Source: Saprospiraceae bacterium
Lineage (GTDB): Bacteria > Bacteroidota > Bacteroidia > Chitinophagales > Saprospiraceae
Reading direction: 5' to 3'
Assembly: GCA_028285545.1 (NCBI GenBank)
Contig: JANQPA010000076.1
Location: 62,001-126,000, forward strand
Length of the DNA stretch: 64,000 nucleotides
Positions 52,051 to 62,133 of this stretch are shown in pieces. The translations under genes and the position numbers were made by a program. Under the pieces are notes generated by a model. It was not told where the DNA came from and did not search any database. It saw only the letters and a list, made by a program, of their open reading frames with translations. The number at the start of each line of letters is the position of its first letter. The first letter of the stretch is position 1.

Positions 52051-52946
52051 CCCTCTATCATCAACCCGTAATGGCCAAAGAATGTATAGAAGGTTTAGCC
52101 ATCAGGGAAGAGGGAACATATGTGGATGTAACTTTTGGTGGCGGTGGACATTCTCGTTTGATTTTACAACACCTTGGTGACAAAGGTCACCTTCTTGGTT
52201 TTGATCAGGATGAAGATGCGGTAGGTAATGTTTTAGAAGATTCGCGATTTACTTTTGTAGCCGCAAATTTTAAATATCTAAAGCGCTTTTTAAAACTGCA
52301 TGGGATCAGCAAAGTAGATGGCATTTTGGCTGATTTAGGAGTCTCCTCTCATCAATTTGATGAAGGGTCCAGAGGGTTTTCTTATCGCTTTGATCATCAG
52401 TTGGATATGCGGATGAATGTAAAAGACGAAGTCACAGCTGCAAAAGTGGTAAACGAATACTCGGCGGATTATTTGCAGCAGATGTTTAGTCAATACGGAG
52501 AAGTGAGGAATGCTAAGTCACTTGCTCTGCGAATCGTTGAACAAAGGTCTATCCGAAAGATTGAAACGATAGGTGATTTACTAGCGGTCATTGAGCCTCT
52601 AATTCGTGGGCAGCGACATCGATATCTTGCTCAGGTTTTTCAGGCCATCCGTATAGAGGTAAATGAAGAAATTACTGCATTACACGAATTACTTGAGCAA
52701 TCCCTCGATGTACTCAAGGATGGAGGTAGGTTAGTAGTAATTTCATATCACTCTATCGAAGATAGAATTGTAAAAAATTTTTTTAAAACTGGAAATATTG
52801 AAGGACGTGTAGAGAAAGATTTTTACGGCAATATTACTCGTCCTTTTAAGTTGATAACACGTAAAGCTGTAGTGCCAAAAGAGGAAGAAATTATTGAAAA
52901 CTCAAGGGCACGAAGCGCCAAATTGCGAATAGCGGAAAAAATATAA
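52047..52946 (+). CDS. rsmH: 16S rRNA m4C1402 methyltransferase RsmH
   Basis: Methylates N4 of C1402 in 16S rRNA. It is 299 residues, normal length. Marks: YHQPVMAKECIEGL, SAM-binding DVTFGGGGHSRLIL, LADLGVSSHQFDEGSRGFSY, and the C-terminal VVISYHSIEDRIVKNFF and ARSAKLRIAEK. It starts within the mraZ stop, so the two are translationally coupled. Confidence 0.97.
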   Translation: MTLYHQPVMAKECIEGLAIREEGTYVDVTFGGGGHSRLILQHLGDKGHLLGFDQDEDAVGNVLEDSRFTFVAANFKYLKRFLKLHGISKVDGILADLGVSSHQFDEGSRGFSYRFDHQLDMRMNVKDEVTAAKVVNEYSADYLQQMFSQYGEVRNAKSLALRIVEQRSIRKIETIGDLLAVIEPLIRGQRHRYLAQVFQAIRIEVNEEITALHELLEQSLDVLKDGGRLVVISYHSIEDRIVKNFFKTGNIEGRVEKDFYGNITRPFKLITRKAVVPKEEEIIENSRARSAKLRIAEKI

Positions 52947-52947
52947 C

Positions 52948-53250
52948 ATGGCTCAGAAAAAACTGATTGACCTTAATTTTATCTCCTCAGATTGGATCAT
53001 CAACAATCTGTTTTTTTTCCTATTCCTCGGCTTTTTAGGCACTATTTACATAGCCAATGCTCATTATGCCGAGCGCAATGTGCGCGAAATCCAGGTTTTA
53101 CAAAAAGAAATTAAAGATCTAAGATGGCAATTTATGTCCATCGAAGCAGATAATATGTATCGAAGTAAAAGATCAGAGATCAACAGGCGAGTTCAAAGCA
53201 GCGGATTGCGATCTTCTTCGGAAAAGATCAAAAAAATTGTAGTAGACTAA
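52948..53250 (+). CDS. ftsL: FtsL-like division protein
   Basis: A 100-residue bitopic membrane protein with a short cytoplasmic N-terminus, one helix (NLFFFLFLGFLGTIYIANA) and a coiled-coil periplasmic part (VREIQVLQKEIKDLRWQFMS). The size, topology and position between rsmH and ftsI identify it as FtsL, whose sequence is poorly conserved. In E. coli FtsL with FtsB and FtsQ activates FtsWI. One nt after the rsmH stop. Confidence 0.85.
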   Translation: MAQKKLIDLNFISSDWIINNLFFFLFLGFLGTIYIANAHYAERNVREIQVLQKEIKDLRWQFMSIEADNMYRSKRSEINRRVQSSGLRSSSEKIKKIVVD

Positions 53251-53268
53251 TAATTATTACCACCAGGA

Positions 53269-55425
53269 ATGGACATTAAGAACGAAGTATTATATCGGGT
53301 TTACTTTGTGTTGTTCGGGCTCATTTTGCCTGTAGCGGTGGTTTTATTATATCGTACCATAGACATTGGTATCCTGCAGGGTAAAGAATGGAGAGAAAGA
53401 GGAGAACGGCTATATATAGATGCCCGCCCTATAGAGGCGGAAAGAGGTAACATCACAGCAGTTGACGGAAGCTTGCTGGCCACCTCTATCCCTTATTTTG
53501 ACATCTATATGGATCCAAACTCTACCGGAATGCGAGAGGAAGACTTTGTGAATAATATTGATTCCTTGGCTTATTGTATTGCCACCTTTGTAGATGAAGA
53601 CCTTACAGTGGGAGCTTTCCGGGATTTTTTAATTCAGCAAAGGCAGGATAGTGCCCGTTTTGTGCTGATCAAAAAAGGGGTTTCCTTTTCCGAAAAAAGA
53701 CAAATGGAGCAATTCCCTTTGTTTAACCTTGGAAGAATGCGTGGAGGGTTTATTGCCATTAAAAGCAGTGAACGAAGGAGGCCCTTTGGCCTTCTGGCCC
53801 ATAGAACCATCGGCTTTACCAGAGACGATGGGTCAGCAGTAGGTCTGGAAGGGTACTTTGATGAAATCCTGGGGGGAAAAGAAGGGGAACAATTGATGTT
53901 TAAGGTAGATGATGCCAAAGACCTTTGGCTGCCTATGGATGATCTTACTCATGTAGAACCACAAAGTGGCGATGACCTTCATACTACCCTTGATATTAAT
54001 TTGCAGGACATAACTGAAAATGCACTGCTTAGGTCCATGAATTATCATGATGCCGATTGGGGGACCGCAGTAGTTATGGAGGTGAAAACAGGGGCCATCA
54101 AAGCAATGGCTAACCTTGGAAGATGGAAAGACAGCTGGTGGGAAACACGCAATTTTGCGGTTGGCCGTGCAGTGGAACCAGGATCTACTTTTAAGTTGGC
54201 CTCCATAATGGCCTTGCTGGAAGATGGTTATATCAAGCTTGCGGACTCTGTGAATATTGAAAAAGGACGGACTACTTTTTATGACCGTACAATGGTAGAT
54301 GCTACTCCGTTTAGTTATACCATTGATTCGACTACCGTTCAACGCATCTTTGAGATTTCATCCAATGTAGGGATTGCCAAATTGGTCAATATGTATTATG
54401 GACCAAATAATCCTCAGAATGAAAAAAACAATGCCGAAAAATTCATTGAAAGATTAAAAGCTTTTAACCTGGATTTGCCAACAGGAATTGAAATTGAGGG
54501 AGAAGATCCCCCGTATATTAAAGAAGCTTATAGCCAGGAAGACAATTGGAGTGGAACTACTCTTCCCTGGATGGCCATAGGCTATGAGTTAGAAATCACT
54601 CCTTTGCAATTACTGACTTTTTATAATTCAGTGGCCAATAATGGAATTATGATGAAACCTTATATGGTATCAGAAATTTCTCATTATGGAAAAACCAAAA
54701 AAAGATTTTTACCCACTGTCATTAATTCCAGAATTGCATCGCGGGCAACCATTGAGAAAGTGCAAAACCTATTGTTGGGAGTTGTAGAAAGAGGTACCGC
54801 TTATAAACTTAAATCTGATCAATATTTATTTGCTGGAAAAACGGGTACTGCTCAGATTAATTATAGGCGTCTGGCTAATAATCGTACCAGGATAGATGGA
54901 TATCGAGCTACTTTTGCTGGTTATTTTCCTGCTGACAATCCAGTGTACTCCTGTATTGTAATGATCAATAATCCGCGAAAGAATGGATTTTATGGTGGTG
55001 ATGTGGCGGGCCCTGTTTTTAGGGAAATTGCAGACAAATGTTATGCTACCCGTCTGGAACTTCATGAAGCATACAATCGAGGCCCTAAAACCATCCGGGC
55101 AAGTTACGATTTGCCTGATTTAGATGTAGGAGCCAAAGAAGATATAGAAACAGTACTTGACTTTTTTGAACTACCTCAATATGGTAAACCGGAAACAGAT
55201 TTTACCCTGATTCAGTCCAGATCAGATAGCATCATTTTTAATCAGAGAACGCTACCCGATGATGTTATTCCCAGTGTAATAGGGATGGGCTTAAGAGATG
55301 CCTTGTATGTTTTGGAAAACAGAGGCTTGAAGGTAAAGTTTTCGGGCATGGGAAAGGTTAGTAGACAATCTATCAAACCAGGAACTTCTGCCAAAGGGCA
55401 GACCATTCAGCTAAGTTTGAGATGA
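53269..55425 (+). CDS. ftsI: Septal peptidoglycan transpeptidase (PBP3) with PASTA domain
   Basis: A class B penicillin-binding protein of 718 residues. One N-terminal membrane helix (FGLILPVAVVLLYRTIDIG), a pedestal domain (YIDARPIEAERGNITAVDG), then the transpeptidase: SxxK in EPGSTFKLAS (Ser306 nucleophile), SxN in EISSNVGIA, and KTG in FAGKTGTAQ (Lys524). A C-terminal PASTA domain (about 660-718, VIPSVIGMGLRDALYVLENR) is typical of Bacteroidota members. It cross-links septal peptidoglycan with FtsW, encoded downstream. Confidence 0.95.
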   Translation: MDIKNEVLYRVYFVLFGLILPVAVVLLYRTIDIGILQGKEWRERGERLYIDARPIEAERGNITAVDGSLLATSIPYFDIYMDPNSTGMREEDFVNNIDSLAYCIATFVDEDLTVGAFRDFLIQQRQDSARFVLIKKGVSFSEKRQMEQFPLFNLGRMRGGFIAIKSSERRRPFGLLAHRTIGFTRDDGSAVGLEGYFDEILGGKEGEQLMFKVDDAKDLWLPMDDLTHVEPQSGDDLHTTLDINLQDITENALLRSMNYHDADWGTAVVMEVKTGAIKAMANLGRWKDSWWETRNFAVGRAVEPGSTFKLASIMALLEDGYIKLADSVNIEKGRTTFYDRTMVDATPFSYTIDSTTVQRIFEISSNVGIAKLVNMYYGPNNPQNEKNNAEKFIERLKAFNLDLPTGIEIEGEDPPYIKEAYSQEDNWSGTTLPWMAIGYELEITPLQLLTFYNSVANNGIMMKPYMVSEISHYGKTKKRFLPTVINSRIASRATIEKVQNLLLGVVERGTAYKLKSDQYLFAGKTGTAQINYRRLANNRTRIDGYRATFAGYFPADNPVYSCIVMINNPRKNGFYGGDVAGPVFREIADKCYATRLELHEAYNRGPKTIRASYDLPDLDVGAKEDIETVLDFFELPQYGKPETDFTLIQSRSDSIIFNQRTLPDDVIPSVIGMGLRDALYVLENRGLKVKFSGMGKVSRQSIKPGTSAKGQTIQLSLR

Positions 55426-56891
55426 CAATGAGAGCAATTAGTATTGAAGAATTATTTAAAGGATATTCTGATAGGAAAATAAGCGGGCAAGAAAATACAG
55501 TCATTAACAAAATTGAATTTGACTCGAGAAGAATAGAACAAGGGGATCTTTTTGTGGCCATCCCCGGAACTCAATTTGACGGCCATAAGTTCATTGACAA
55601 GGCGATAGAAAAAGGAGCAATTGCAATTGTTGTAGAAAAGTTGCCTCCTCATCAAGATCCAGAGATCTGTTGGATAAATGTATCAAATAGTGCTCATTGC
55701 CTGAGTTATATTGCTGATCGCTATTATCAAAAACCTTCTTCGAAGCTGAAATTGATAGGTGTGACCGGAACAAATGGCAAAACTACTACAGTCAATTTAT
55801 TATTTGATCTGTTCAGAGCACTGGGATATAAATGTGGAATGTTATCCACCATCGAAAATAAAATTAATGATGAGGTTCTGGTAGCCACCCATACCACTCC
55901 TGATCCTTTGCAGCTTAATCAGGTGCTTGGAAAAATGGTGGAGGCCTCCTGTGATTATGCATTTATGGAAGTCAGTTCTCATGCTGTAGTCCAAAATCGT
56001 ACTTCCGGACTACACTTTTCGGGAGGGTTATTTACCAATATTTCGCATGACCATTTGGATTATCATAAAACCTTTAAAGCCTATATTGAAGCAAAAAAAG
56101 GGTTTTTTGACATGCTGGGAAAAGAGGCTTTTGCCTTGGTGAACATCGATGACAAAAGAGGTAAGGTAATGGTTCAAAACACTAAAGCAGCTGTTTTTAC
56201 CTATAGTATTCAACGTATTGCCGATTTCCGATGGAAAATACTTGAGAATAACATTACCGGACTGATTCTGGCTATGGGAGAAATGGAGATTGCAACTCGC
56301 TTGATTGGCAAATTTAATGCCTATAACCTACTTGCAGTATACGGCACTGCTATTTTGTTACAACAGGACAAAATTCAAGTCCTCACAGCAATTAGCCAGC
56401 TAAAAGCTGCTGAAGGCCGATTTGATTATGTGATTGATGATTTTAAAGGAAGGACCGGAATAGTGGATTACGCCCACACTCCGGATGCTTTGGAAAAAGT
56501 TCTTAATACCATCAATAATTTAAAAAAAACCGAAACGCGCATTCTTACCGTGGTGGGTTGTGGAGGAGACCGGGACAAGGGGAAAAGGCCTATTATGGCA
56601 AAAACAGCAGTTGCGCTAAGTGATCAGGTGATCCTCACCTCAGATAACCCCCGCTCCGAGGATCCTGACCTTATTCTTCAAGAGATGGAAGAGGGCCTAA
56701 ATGCTGATGAAAAGGACCAAACCCTCACCATTAGCAATAGGCGAGAGGCTATTCGGACAGCCTGCAAACTGGCAAGAAGAGGGGACATCATTCTAGTAGC
56801 TGGGAAAGGACATGAAAAATATCAGGAAATTAAGGGTGTCAGATATGAATTTGATGACAAAGCTGTGCTGAAAGAAGCATTTAAGATCTAA
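55422..56891 (+). CDS. murE: UDP-MurNAc-tripeptide ligase MurE
   Basis: Adds the third amino acid to UDP-MurNAc-L-Ala-D-Glu. It is 489 residues with three Mur domains. ATP loop GVTGTNGKTTTVN, SSHAVVQNR, HDHLDYH, GIVDYAHTPDALE and the diaminopimelate-specificity motif DNPRSEDP, so meso-DAP rather than lysine is added. It overlaps ftsI by 4 nt. The ATG at 55428 is an alternative start. Confidence 0.96.
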   Translation: MTMRAISIEELFKGYSDRKISGQENTVINKIEFDSRRIEQGDLFVAIPGTQFDGHKFIDKAIEKGAIAIVVEKLPPHQDPEICWINVSNSAHCLSYIADRYYQKPSSKLKLIGVTGTNGKTTTVNLLFDLFRALGYKCGMLSTIENKINDEVLVATHTTPDPLQLNQVLGKMVEASCDYAFMEVSSHAVVQNRTSGLHFSGGLFTNISHDHLDYHKTFKAYIEAKKGFFDMLGKEAFALVNIDDKRGKVMVQNTKAAVFTYSIQRIADFRWKILENNITGLILAMGEMEIATRLIGKFNAYNLLAVYGTAILLQQDKIQVLTAISQLKAAEGRFDYVIDDFKGRTGIVDYAHTPDALEKVLNTINNLKKTETRILTVVGCGGDRDKGKRPIMAKTAVALSDQVILTSDNPRSEDPDLILQEMEEGLNADEKDQTLTISNRREAIRTACKLARRGDIILVAGKGHEKYQEIKGVRYEFDDKAVLKEAFKI

Positions 56892-56901
56892 TATTTTACC
56901 G

Positions 56902-56960
56902 CAAGCAATTTGGATTATTGCAGTTTTCAGGGACTTCGGTCCCTGATCACTGTGCTTGCC
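56902..56960 (+). other. Structured RNA-like element between murE and mraY
   Basis: Inside the 255-nt murE-mraY gap, GCAAGCA (56902-56908) pairs with TGCTTGC (56954-56960), enclosing a perfect 8-bp hairpin TCAGGGAC-ttcg-GTCCCTGA (56928-56947) with a stable UUCG tetraloop. A competing small hairpin GCAAT/ATTGC (56906-56922) also exists. It is not followed by a T-run. No known RNA family was recognised; no gene was seen in the rest of the gap. Confidence 0.5.
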
Positions 56961-57146
56961 GGAGGAACTCGAGAAAGCAAAAAACTAATATGCTCTTTAC
57001 AGTCAATAATGTAGGGAACTCAATAATTTTTATTTTTTTTATGAAAAATATTTCCTCAACCTTACTTAGACAGATACATCCATATTTTATCGGGAATAAA
57101 AAGCTAAAAATGGATTCTTGTCTGGGAAACTAACCTACAATTAAAG

Positions 57147-58415
57147 ATGCTTATTTATCTGATTGATTGGCTGGAAGAAATTTTTGAAAATGTACCGGGT
57201 GCAGGTCTTTTTGATTACATAACCTTCAGAGCAGGATTTGCAGTGATTGTTTCTCTATTAATTTCCTTGGTTTTTGGAAAGAGAATTATCAATTACCTAA
57301 GACGTTTGCAAATTGGCGAAACGGTCCGGGAACTTGGCTTAGAGGGGCAAATACAAAAACAGGGAACTCCAACCATGGGAGGGCTAATTATTATCATGGC
57401 CATTTTGATTCCATGTTTGCTGGTTGCCAAATTGAATAACATTTATGTAATCCTTATGATAATTACCACCATATGGATTGCTTCCATCGGGTTTATTGAT
57501 GATTACATAAAAGTATTTAAGAAAGAAAAAAAGGGGCTGAAGGGTAAGTTTAAAATAATGGGTCAAGTTGGCCTGGGATTAATAATTGCTTTGACCTTTG
57601 TATTGAATGATGACATTGTTGTTCGGATGGATGAGGCTTCGGCTATAGAAATTGGCCTCACTGAAGATGCAAGGATTGGAGAATTGATTCCGGTTCTTAA
57701 TGAAGAGGGAGAAACAGTTTACAAGGGGGATTATAAGACGAATTTGACCAATGTACCTTTTTTTAAAGGAAATCGCCTTGATTACGCTTGGATTTTACCT
57801 TTTGATAAAACCAATGCCCAAAAGTGGGTTTGGATATTATTCGTTCCGCTGGCCATTTTTATTGTGACCGCCGTTTCGAATGCAGCAAATTTGACAGATG
57901 GATTAGATGGCCTTGCTACCGGTGTTTCTGGTATCATTGCCTTAACCCTTGGTGTATTTGCCTATGTTTCTGGTAATGCCATAACAGCCAATTACTTAAA
58001 TATTCTTCACCTTCCTGGTGCGGAAGAAATGGTAATATATGCAGCTTGCCTTGCAGGAGCCTGTCTGGGCTTTCTTTGGTATAACGCATATCCGGCCCAG
58101 GTATTTATGGGAGATACAGGTAGCCTGACATTGGGAGGAATTATTGCTTCTATGTCATTACTGCTAAGAAAAGAATGGCTGATACCAATATTATGCGGCA
58201 TCTTTTTCGTAGAGACCCTTTCAGTCATTATACAGGTATCTTATTTCAAATATACCAAACGGAAATATGGTGAAGGCCGAAGAATATTCAAAATGGCTCC
58301 TTTGCATCACCATTATCAAAAGAAAGGGATGCATGAGGTGAAAATCGTCACACGATTTTGGTTAATCGGCATATTACTCGCGGTTATTACCATAATTACT
58401 TTAAAGGTTCGGTAA
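57147..58415 (+). CDS. mraY: Phospho-MurNAc-pentapeptide transferase MraY
   Basis: Moves phospho-MurNAc-pentapeptide from UDP to undecaprenyl phosphate, forming lipid I. It is 422 residues with about ten membrane helices. Marks: QGTPTMGGL-like [48 protein letters not shown] (catalytic Asp pair), [10 protein letters not shown] and [10 protein letters not shown]. It is longer than the E. coli enzyme because of a loop at about 150-210, as in other Bacteroidota. murF is absent before it. Confidence 0.97.
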   Translation: MLIYLIDWLEEIFENVPGAGLFDYITFRAGFAVIVSLLISLVFGKRIINYLRRLQIGETVRELGLEGQIQKQGTPTMGGLIIIMAILIPCLLVAKLNNIYVILMIITTIWIASIGFIDDYIKVFKKEKKGLKGKFKIMGQVGLGLIIALTFVLNDDIVVRMDEASAIEIGLTEDARIGELIPVLNEEGETVYKGDYKTNLTNVPFFKGNRLDYAWILPFDKTNAQKWVWILFVPLAIFIVTAVSNAANLTDGLDGLATGVSGIIALTLGVFAYVSGNAITANYLNILHLPGAEEMVIYAACLAGACLGFLWYNAYPAQVFMGDTGSLTLGGIIASMSLLLRKEWLIPILCGIFFVETLSVIIQVSYFKYTKRKYGEGRRIFKMAPLHHHYQKKGMHEVKIVTRFWLIGILLAVITIITLKVR

Positions 58416-58428
58416 ATAGACTGGAGAA

Positions 58429-59766
58429 ATGAGGAATGAATTGGAAATGTCAGCAATGGATTTAATGGTTGTTCTAGGTGGTGGAGAAAGTGGGGTAGGA
58501 GCTGCCCTGTTGGCTCAAAAAAAAGGATATCAGGTGTTTTTATCTGATAAAGGAGCCATCCAGGAAGATAGGAAAGCCATTTTGACCAACAAGGGAATAG
58601 ATTTTGAGGAGGGAATTCATAGCCTAAACAAAATTTACCAGGCTAAGGAGGTGATCAAAAGCCCAGGAATTCCTGATACCATTTCCTTGGTTAAAGAGCT
58701 AAAAGAACGAGGTATCCCTGTTATCTCAGAAATTGAATTTGCCAGTAGATATACAAGGGCAAAAATTATTGGGATTACTGGTACAAACGGCAAAACCACA
58801 ACCACTCGCTTGATCAGCCATATTCTTCTGGAAGCAGGAGAAAAAATTGGAATGGTAGGTAATGTTGGTTTTAGTTTTGCTCGCAGCCTCTATGAGGAAA
58901 AAGAAAAAAAAGCTTATGTCTTAGAGCTTAGTAGTTTTCAACTCGACGGACTGACTGAGTTTAGGGCCAATATCGCCATGATTTTAAATATTAGCCCCGA
59001 TCATTTGGATCGATATAATTATAAACTTGAAAATTATATCGCTTCAAAATTCGGGATAACAAATAATCAACAAGAAAGCGATTATTTTATATATAATGCT
59101 GATGATCAGAATATTGTAGGATTTTTATCAGCAAAAAAAATAAAGGCTAAAACGATAACCATTGAAAAGTCAATGGCCCAATTTGAAAAAGTAGAAATAG
59201 AAGACCAGGTTTTTACCATTGGTAATCCTTCTCTCAAAGGTCCGCATAATCGGATGAATGCTCTTTTTGCCATTCAAACGGCTTTACTTATGGAAATAAA
59301 CACTGATTCTATTCAAAAAGGCCTGGATACATTTGTCAATGTCCCTCATCGCTTAGAATGGATAAGGGACTTTGAAGGAGTATCCTACTATAATGACAGC
59401 AAGGCCACTAATGTAGATGCAGTCTTTTCTGCTCTGGAAGCCATGGACAAAGGAGTCATCTGGATTGTGGGCGGACAGGATAAGGGCAATGCTTATGATC
59501 AACTTTTATCCTTGGTGAAGGAAAAAGTGAGAATCATAGTCTGTTTGGGAATAGACAATTCCAAAATTATTACCGCCTTTGAACAATTGGGAAAACCCAT
59601 TTTTGAAACTCGGTCGGCAGAGGAAGCAGCGAAGGTAGCTTATTTACAAGCCAAAAAAGGAGAGAGCGTATTACTGTCTCCTGCCTGTGCCAGTTTTGAT
59701 TTATTTGATAATTATAAAGACAGAGGAAACAAATTTAAGGCAGCAGTTAATGCCTTAAAAGCATAA
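58429..59766 (+). CDS. murD: UDP-MurNAc-L-Ala D-Glu ligase MurD
   Basis: Adds D-glutamate to UDP-MurNAc-L-Ala. It is 445 residues. Marks: N-terminal VVLGGGESGVGAALLA, ATP loop GITGTNGKTTTTRL, LELSSFQLDG, NISPDHLDRY, YNDSKATN and LLSPACASFDLFDNYKDRG. Thirteen nt after mraY, within the dcw operon. Confidence 0.96.
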   Translation: MRNELEMSAMDLMVVLGGGESGVGAALLAQKKGYQVFLSDKGAIQEDRKAILTNKGIDFEEGIHSLNKIYQAKEVIKSPGIPDTISLVKELKERGIPVISEIEFASRYTRAKIIGITGTNGKTTTTRLISHILLEAGEKIGMVGNVGFSFARSLYEEKEKKAYVLELSSFQLDGLTEFRANIAMILNISPDHLDRYNYKLENYIASKFGITNNQQESDYFIYNADDQNIVGFLSAKKIKAKTITIEKSMAQFEKVEIEDQVFTIGNPSLKGPHNRMNALFAIQTALLMEINTDSIQKGLDTFVNVPHRLEWIRDFEGVSYYNDSKATNVDAVFSALEAMDKGVIWIVGGQDKGNAYDQLLSLVKEKVRIIVCLGIDNSKIITAFEQLGKPIFETRSAEEAAKVAYLQAKKGESVLLSPACASFDLFDNYKDRGNKFKAAVNALKA

Positions 59767-59786
59767 AACAAAGGAATTATATCATT

Positions 59787-61016
59787 ATGAACATAGCAGC
59801 CAGAATATTTGCAGAATTAAGAGGTGATAGGGCCATTTGGGGCATTATCGTGCTGTTATCCCTATTCTCCATATTAGCAGTTTACAGCTCAACAGGTACT
59901 TTGGCTTATAGGTTTCATGGTGGTAATACAGAAGCGCCCTTGTTAAAACATGGTATCATCCTGATGGGAGGATTGGTATTAACCTATATCTGCCACCTGA
60001 TGGATTACATGAATTATAAAAAGCTAGCTCCTTTTTTATTGCTGGTTTCGATTCCTCTTTTGGTGTATACTCTGGCTTTTACGGAAGAATTGAATGAGGC
60101 CAGAAGATGGATTCAGGTTCCTTTTGTGGGCCTAACCTTCCAAACTTCTGATTTGGCAGAACTGGCCTTAATTCTTTATGTGGCCAGAGAGATTTCCTCC
60201 AAAAAGGATTATATCAAAGATTTCAAAAGTGCCTTTTTGCCCATTATCATTCCGATTTTGATCATTTGTGGCTTAATCGCACCCGCGGATCTGTCTACAG
60301 CCATCGTTTTGTTCATAATCTGTATGATCATGATGTTCATTGGAAGGGTGGCTTTACAGTATATATTTTTATTACTGATGCTGGGCTTTGTGGTCTTTTC
60401 ACTCCTCATCGTAATACACCAAACCTTTCCTGAGGCCAATGTGATAAGGATGGAAACCTGGAAATCAAGGATGTCGGAATTTGTGACCTCCCCAGAAGGG
60501 GGCTTTCAGGTGGAGCAATCAAAAATTGCCATTGCAAATGGAGGCTGGATAGGGCTGGGCCCTGGAAATAGTGTGCAAAGGAATTATTTACCTGCTTCTT
60601 ATTCAGATTTTATATATGCCATCATTTGTGAGGAATATGGTGTTATAGGGGGCTTTATTTTAATAGGGATTTATGTGCTGTTGTTTGTCCGGATTACCAG
60701 TCTGGTGACAAAAAGTGCAAAAGCCTTTGGGGCTATGGTGGCCCTGGGGCTGGGAATGAGTCTCATTGTACAGGCATTTGCTAATATAGCGGTATCGGTT
60801 CACCTCATACCGGTTACAGGTTTAACACTACCTATGATAAGTATGGGAGGGACCTCTATACTATTCACCTGTATTGCTTTTGGGATAATATTGAGTGTAA
60901 GTAAGTATGTAGAAATAGGAAGTAAAACTATTAGTAGCGAAGAAAAAGATTATAAGAATTTAGTTAATAGCGAAGAAAAAGATTTTAAAAATTTAGTCTT
61001 TGGGGATGACTTATAG
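59787..61016 (+). CDS. ftsW: Septal glycosyltransferase FtsW
   Basis: A SEDS-family membrane protein of 409 residues with ten helices that polymerises lipid II at the septum with FtsI. Marks: LAVYSSTGTLAYR, ARRWIQVPFVGLTFQTSDLA, APADLSTAIVL, and GNSVQRNYLPASYSDFIYAII near the periplasmic loop. The C-terminus carries a tandem 11-residue repeat (SEEKDYKNLVN then SEEKDFKNLVF) made by a 33-bp duplication at 60936-61000. It overlaps murG by 11 nt. Confidence 0.95.
   Translation: MNIAARIFAELRGDRAIWGIIVLLSLFSILAVYSSTGTLAYRFHGGNTEAPLLKHGIILMGGLVLTYICHLMDYMNYKKLAPFLLLVSIPLLVYTLAFTEELNEARRWIQVPFVGLTFQTSDLAELALILYVAREISSKKDYIKDFKSAFLPIIIPILIICGLIAPADLSTAIVLFIICMIMMFIGRVALQYIFLLLMLGFVVFSLLIVIHQTFPEANVIRMETWKSRMSEFVTSPEGGFQVEQSKIAIANGGWIGLGPGNSVQRNYLPASYSDFIYAIICEEYGVIGGFILIGIYVLLFVRITSLVTKSAKAFGAMVALGLGMSLIVQAFANIAVSVHLIPVTGLTLPMISMGGTSILFTCIAFGIILSVSKYVEIGSKTISSEEKDYKNLVNSEEKDFKNLVFGDDL
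60936..61000 (+). repeat. 33-bp tandem duplication in the ftsW tail
   Basis: Unit AGCGAAGAAAAAGATTATAA with 13 more bases, twice with a few changes. It adds charged residues to the cytoplasmic tail of FtsW and lies just before the murG start. Confidence 0.75.
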
Positions 61017-62133
61017 GCAGCAAAATTTAAGACAACTGAAAGTCGTGATCAGTGGCGGAGGAACCGGAGGACACGTTTTTCCAGCAATAGCTATCGCAGA
61101 TGCTATAAAGGAGAAAATACCTTCTGCTGAAATTCAGTTTGTTGGTGCCCTGGGAAAAATTGAAATGGAGAGAGTGCCCAAAGCAGGATATCCCATCAAA
61201 GGATTGTGGATAAGCGGCCTTCACCGCAAATTGACATTAAGGAACTTGTTATTTCCAGTTAAACTAATTACTAGTTTATTTAAATCCTGGGCCATCTTAA
61301 GATCCTTTAAACCTCACCTGGCTATAGGGGTTGGAGGATATGCCAGTGGACCAATCCTGGATGTAGCTTCCAGGATGGGGATTCCAACATTAATCCAGGA
61401 ACAAAACTCTTATGCGGGAATGACCAATAAAATATTGGCTCGTAAAGTAGACAAAATATGTGTGGCCTATGATGGCATGAAAAAGTATTTTCCTGAGGAT
61501 AAAATAGTACTCACTGGAAATCCGGTTCGCAAAGCTATGTTCAAGCAAATAGCCAGGAAAGAAGATGCTTTCAGCTATTTTAAACTGGACCCCAAAAAGA
61601 AAACCATTTTTTTATTTGGGGGAAGCCTGGGAGCTAGATCTTTGAATAAAGCAGTAGCTGCAAATATCAAGTTGTTGTCGGAGCATGAAGAAGTGCAATT
61701 ACTATGGCAGGCAGGTAAACTGTATTTGGAGGAATATCTTCAAAATCCTGTTGCTCAACTGCCAAATGTAACTATCCGGGCTTTTATTGATCGGATGGAC
61801 CTGGCCTATGCGGCCGCAGATATTGTGATTTGTCGGGCAGGAGCACTAACCATCGCTGAGCTATGTATGGTTGGAAAACCATCCATCCTGGTTCCTTCTC
61901 CTAATGTGGCAGAAGATCACCAGACCAAAAATGCTCAGGCCCTGGTAAATAAATCGGCCGCTATTATTGTAAAGGATAGCGCAGCATCCGAACAACTGCT
62001 TAAAGAAGCATTCTTATTGTTGGATGATGAAGCTAAAAAAGAAGAGCTGGCAAGAAATATTCTAATGCTGGCAAGACCGGATGCGGCAGAGCATATAGCA
62101 GCGGAAGTACTGGGTTTGGTTGGGCGGTTATAA
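61006..62133 (+). CDS. murG: Lipid II-forming GlcNAc transferase MurG
   Basis: Adds GlcNAc to lipid I, forming lipid II. It is 375 residues of the GT-B fold. Marks: VVISGGGTGGHVFPAIAIA, GVGGYASGP, LIQEQNSYAGMTNK, FLFGGSLGARSLN, and the donor site ICRAGALTIAELC with VPSPNVAEDHQTKNA. The ATG at 61006 overlaps ftsW; the TTG at 61000 is less likely. Its stop lies in a palindrome. Confidence 0.96.
   Translation: MTYRQQNLRQLKVVISGGGTGGHVFPAIAIADAIKEKIPSAEIQFVGALGKIEMERVPKAGYPIKGLWISGLHRKLTLRNLLFPVKLITSLFKSWAILRSFKPHLAIGVGGYASGPILDVASRMGIPTLIQEQNSYAGMTNKILARKVDKICVAYDGMKKYFPEDKIVLTGNPVRKAMFKQIARKEDAFSYFKLDPKKKTIFLFGGSLGARSLNKAVAANIKLLSEHEEVQLLWQAGKLYLEEYLQNPVAQLPNVTIRAFIDRMDLAYAAADIVICRAGALTIAELCMVGKPSILVPSPNVAEDHQTKNAQALVNKSAAIIVKDSAASEQLLKEAFLLLDDEAKKEELARNILMLARPDAAEHIAAEVLGLVGRL

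Noticed and set aside
56902-56960. A tRNA gene
   Set aside because: There is no acceptor, anticodon or T-arm pattern; only two nested stems.
56918-57133. 71-codon frame between murE and mraY
   Set aside because: It starts in the hairpin element and has no family features; murF was looked for here and is absent.
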